Translations under genes and position numbers: made by a program
Part shown: one piece after another, positions 62,686-64,000 of the stretch
How the letters are laid out: every line of letters begins with the position of its first letter
Position numbering within the stretch: position 1 is the first letter of the stretch
Assembly (NCBI GenBank): GCA_028285685.1
Contig: JANQOR010000042.1
Span: 17,937-81,936, forward strand
Reading direction: 5' to 3'
Source: Cyclobacteriaceae bacterium
GTDB taxonomy: Bacteria > Bacteroidota > Bacteroidia > Cytophagales > Cyclobacteriaceae
Length of the DNA stretch: 64,000 nucleotides
The notes under the pieces: generated by a model
The model's input: only the letters and a program-made list of their open reading frames with translations
Databases searched by the model: none
What the model was told of the DNA's origin: nothing

Positions 62686-63986
62686 AATTTGGTATATTCA
62701 TAGATTTACAATTACCTAAACCCTGGAGCGAAGGAGATGAATCGACGCTCTTCAATGAGGCGCTTGAGCAAGTAGAACTTGCCGACAAGCTAGGCATAGA
62801 TTTTGTCTGGGCTCAGGAACACCATTTCCTGGAAGAATACTGCCACTCATCTGCTCCGGAGGTTTTTCTTGCAGCATGTAGCCAGCGAACAAAGAACATT
62901 CGGCTGGGACATGGTATTGTTGCCATGTCACCTAAATTCAATCACCCCGCCCGTATTGTTGAGCGCCTGGCAACCCTGGATATCTTGAGTGAGGGACGTT
63001 TGGAATGGGGTACGGGCGAGTCTGGTTCACGGATGGAGCTCGAGGGATTTGGTGTTGACTTTTTGGACAAACGGCCAATGTGGGCCGAGGCATTGCAAGA
63101 ATCAGTAAAGATGATGTGCATGACTCCATATCCAGGCCATAAGGGGAAGTATTTCTCGATGCCTCATCGGAATGTGGTGCCAAAGCCATCCCAGAAACCA
63201 CATCCCCCTATTTGGGCTGCGTGCTCTAACCGGGACAGTCTCAAAATGTCAGCCAGCCTTGGAATTGGTGCACTCACCTTTGCATTTATCAATGCAGATG
63301 AAGCTAAATTTTGGGTGGACGAATATTACTCCACTTTCAAGAACGAGTGTACTCCTATTGGTCAGGCAGTCAATCCAAATGTAGCGATGCTTTCGGGCTT
63401 TATGTGCCATAGGGACAACGACATCGCAGTAGAAAGAGGGTTGGAAGGATCTCAATTTTTTGCTTATGGACTAGGCCATTATTGGCGTGATGGTACTCAT
63501 GTTCCCGGTCAGACAAATTTGTGGGCTGAGTTTCAAAAGAAGCCGAAATCCTTTGTGGATGCGATGGAACGTCAACGCAAAAAGGCTGGAATGGGAGGAA
63601 TTGGCAGTCCGGAAAATATCATCAACAATTTTAGAGCCTTGGAAGATGCCGGTGTAGATCAGCTTATTTTATTGCATCAAAGCGGAAACTATAAGCACGA
63701 GGAAATTTGTGAGTCACTTGAGTTGTTTGCCGAAAAAGTGTTACCGCAGTTCAAGGAAAGAGATGAGAAGCGAGATATAACCAAGCGAGAAGACCTGGAT
63801 GTTTTTGTTGAAAAGGCATTGGAAAAAGCCCCGGAACTGGAACAAATGGAAAACATTCCGCAAGTGGAAGCATTCCCATTGCTTTGGGAAAAGAAGAGTG
63901 CAGAAACGCCTCAACAAGTGCCAGACAGGCGACCAGGCATGTCTGCCCTATGGCAAATGCAGGTGGGAGGTAATCGCAAAAAATAA
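62682..63986 (+). CDS. LLM-class (luciferase-like) flavin-dependent oxidoreductase
   Basis: 434 residues, starting within the stop of the acyl-AMP ligase (ATGA at 62682-62685). The luciferase-like TIM barrel covers about 1-350: GIFIDLQLPKPW, DFVWAQEHHFLEEY, RLGHGIVAMSPKFNHPARIVERLATLDILSEGR, GVDQLILLHQSGNY. F420 and FMN members look alike; FMN is more likely in this phylum. The last 80 residues are a charged, helical extension (KRDITKREDLDVFVEKALEKAPELEQ). In biosynthetic clusters such enzymes hydroxylate or oxidatively tailor carrier-bound acyl chains. The exact reaction is unknown. Confidence 0.92.
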   Translation: MKFGIFIDLQLPKPWSEGDESTLFNEALEQVELADKLGIDFVWAQEHHFLEEYCHSSAPEVFLAACSQRTKNIRLGHGIVAMSPKFNHPARIVERLATLDILSEGRLEWGTGESGSRMELEGFGVDFLDKRPMWAEALQESVKMMCMTPYPGHKGKYFSMPHRNVVPKPSQKPHPPIWAACSNRDSLKMSASLGIGALTFAFINADEAKFWVDEYYSTFKNECTPIGQAVNPNVAMLSGFMCHRDNDIAVERGLEGSQFFAYGLGHYWRDGTHVPGQTNLWAEFQKKPKSFVDAMERQRKKAGMGGIGSPENIINNFRALEDAGVDQLILLHQSGNYKHEEICESLELFAEKVLPQFKERDEKRDITKREDLDVFVEKALEKAPELEQMENIPQVEAFPLLWEKKSAETPQQVPDRRPGMSALWQMQVGGNRKK

Positions 63987-64000
63987 ACGGTCACTTTTAG

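Overview
The window looks like a chromosomal segment from a marine-type Bacteroidota, most probably a Cytophagales relative. The reasons are two secreted proteins with type IX secretion (T9SS) sorting domains (one type A, one type B), a DUF5686 outer-membrane protein, PadR-linked FtsX-type permeases with the N-terminal prefix typical of this phylum, gene starts without obvious Shine-Dalgarno sequences, and moderate-to-low GC. The organism is inferred from gene families only.

Layout. 1-2.7 kb: the end of a small protein gene, a cytochrome c / SCO1 / HemJ operon for haem and cytochrome oxidase assembly, and a divergent Crp/Fnr regulator. 2.8-8.4 kb: an outer-membrane protein, an aminotransferase, a dicarboxylate/amino-acid symporter translationally coupled to an S41-like protein, and RidA, which fits amino-acid uptake and breakdown. 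8.6-13.9 kb: a REC-only response regulator with a PAS histidine kinase, a small coiled-coil protein, a cyclophilin, an M19 dipeptidase and a membrane-bound AraC regulator. 14-17.4 kb: an Lnt-like CN hydrolase, tRNA-Lys(UUU) with two terminators and a duplicated 3' end, a TPR/SH3 protein and a short-chain dehydrogenase. 17.6-24.1 kb: the DUF5686 protein, a T9SS type B surface protein and the 23S rRNA methyltransferase gene rlmD.

24.1-29.9 kb is the most notable region. The last 42 bp of rlmD, including its stop codon, are repeated exactly 5,778 bp downstream. Between the copies lies a visibly AT-rich block: an AraC/GyrI regulator, a TrmO-like methyltransferase, a DUF1801 protein, a broken DinB gene, a membrane protein, an XRE/membrane-protein pair and a beta-lactamase-fold lipoprotein. 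This is the architecture of a small integrated island with attL/attR at the 3' end of rlmD, but no integrase remains.

30-41.7 kb holds three large FtsX/MacB-type permeases. Two follow PadR regulator genes; the third follows a previously unlisted 50-codon ORF overlapping its start. A 42-bp near-palindrome lies in the divergent control region. Between the permeases are an ECF sigma factor with a cysteine-bearing C-terminal extension and three proteins of unknown function. 41.7-43.0 kb: DUF1330, MoaF-like and Crp/Fnr genes. 43.2-57.0 kb is one giant gene encoding a 4,617-residue modular T9SS cargo protein with five GPGGVG-headed lectin-like/Calx-beta modules.

57.4 kb to the end: an MMPL-type lipid exporter, a sulfotransferase, a fatty acyl-AMP ligase and a luciferase-like monooxygenase, all on the + strand. 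This looks like the left part of a lipid- or lipopeptide-like biosynthetic cluster that probably continues past the window. No CRISPR array, rRNA, phage genes or transposase was seen.
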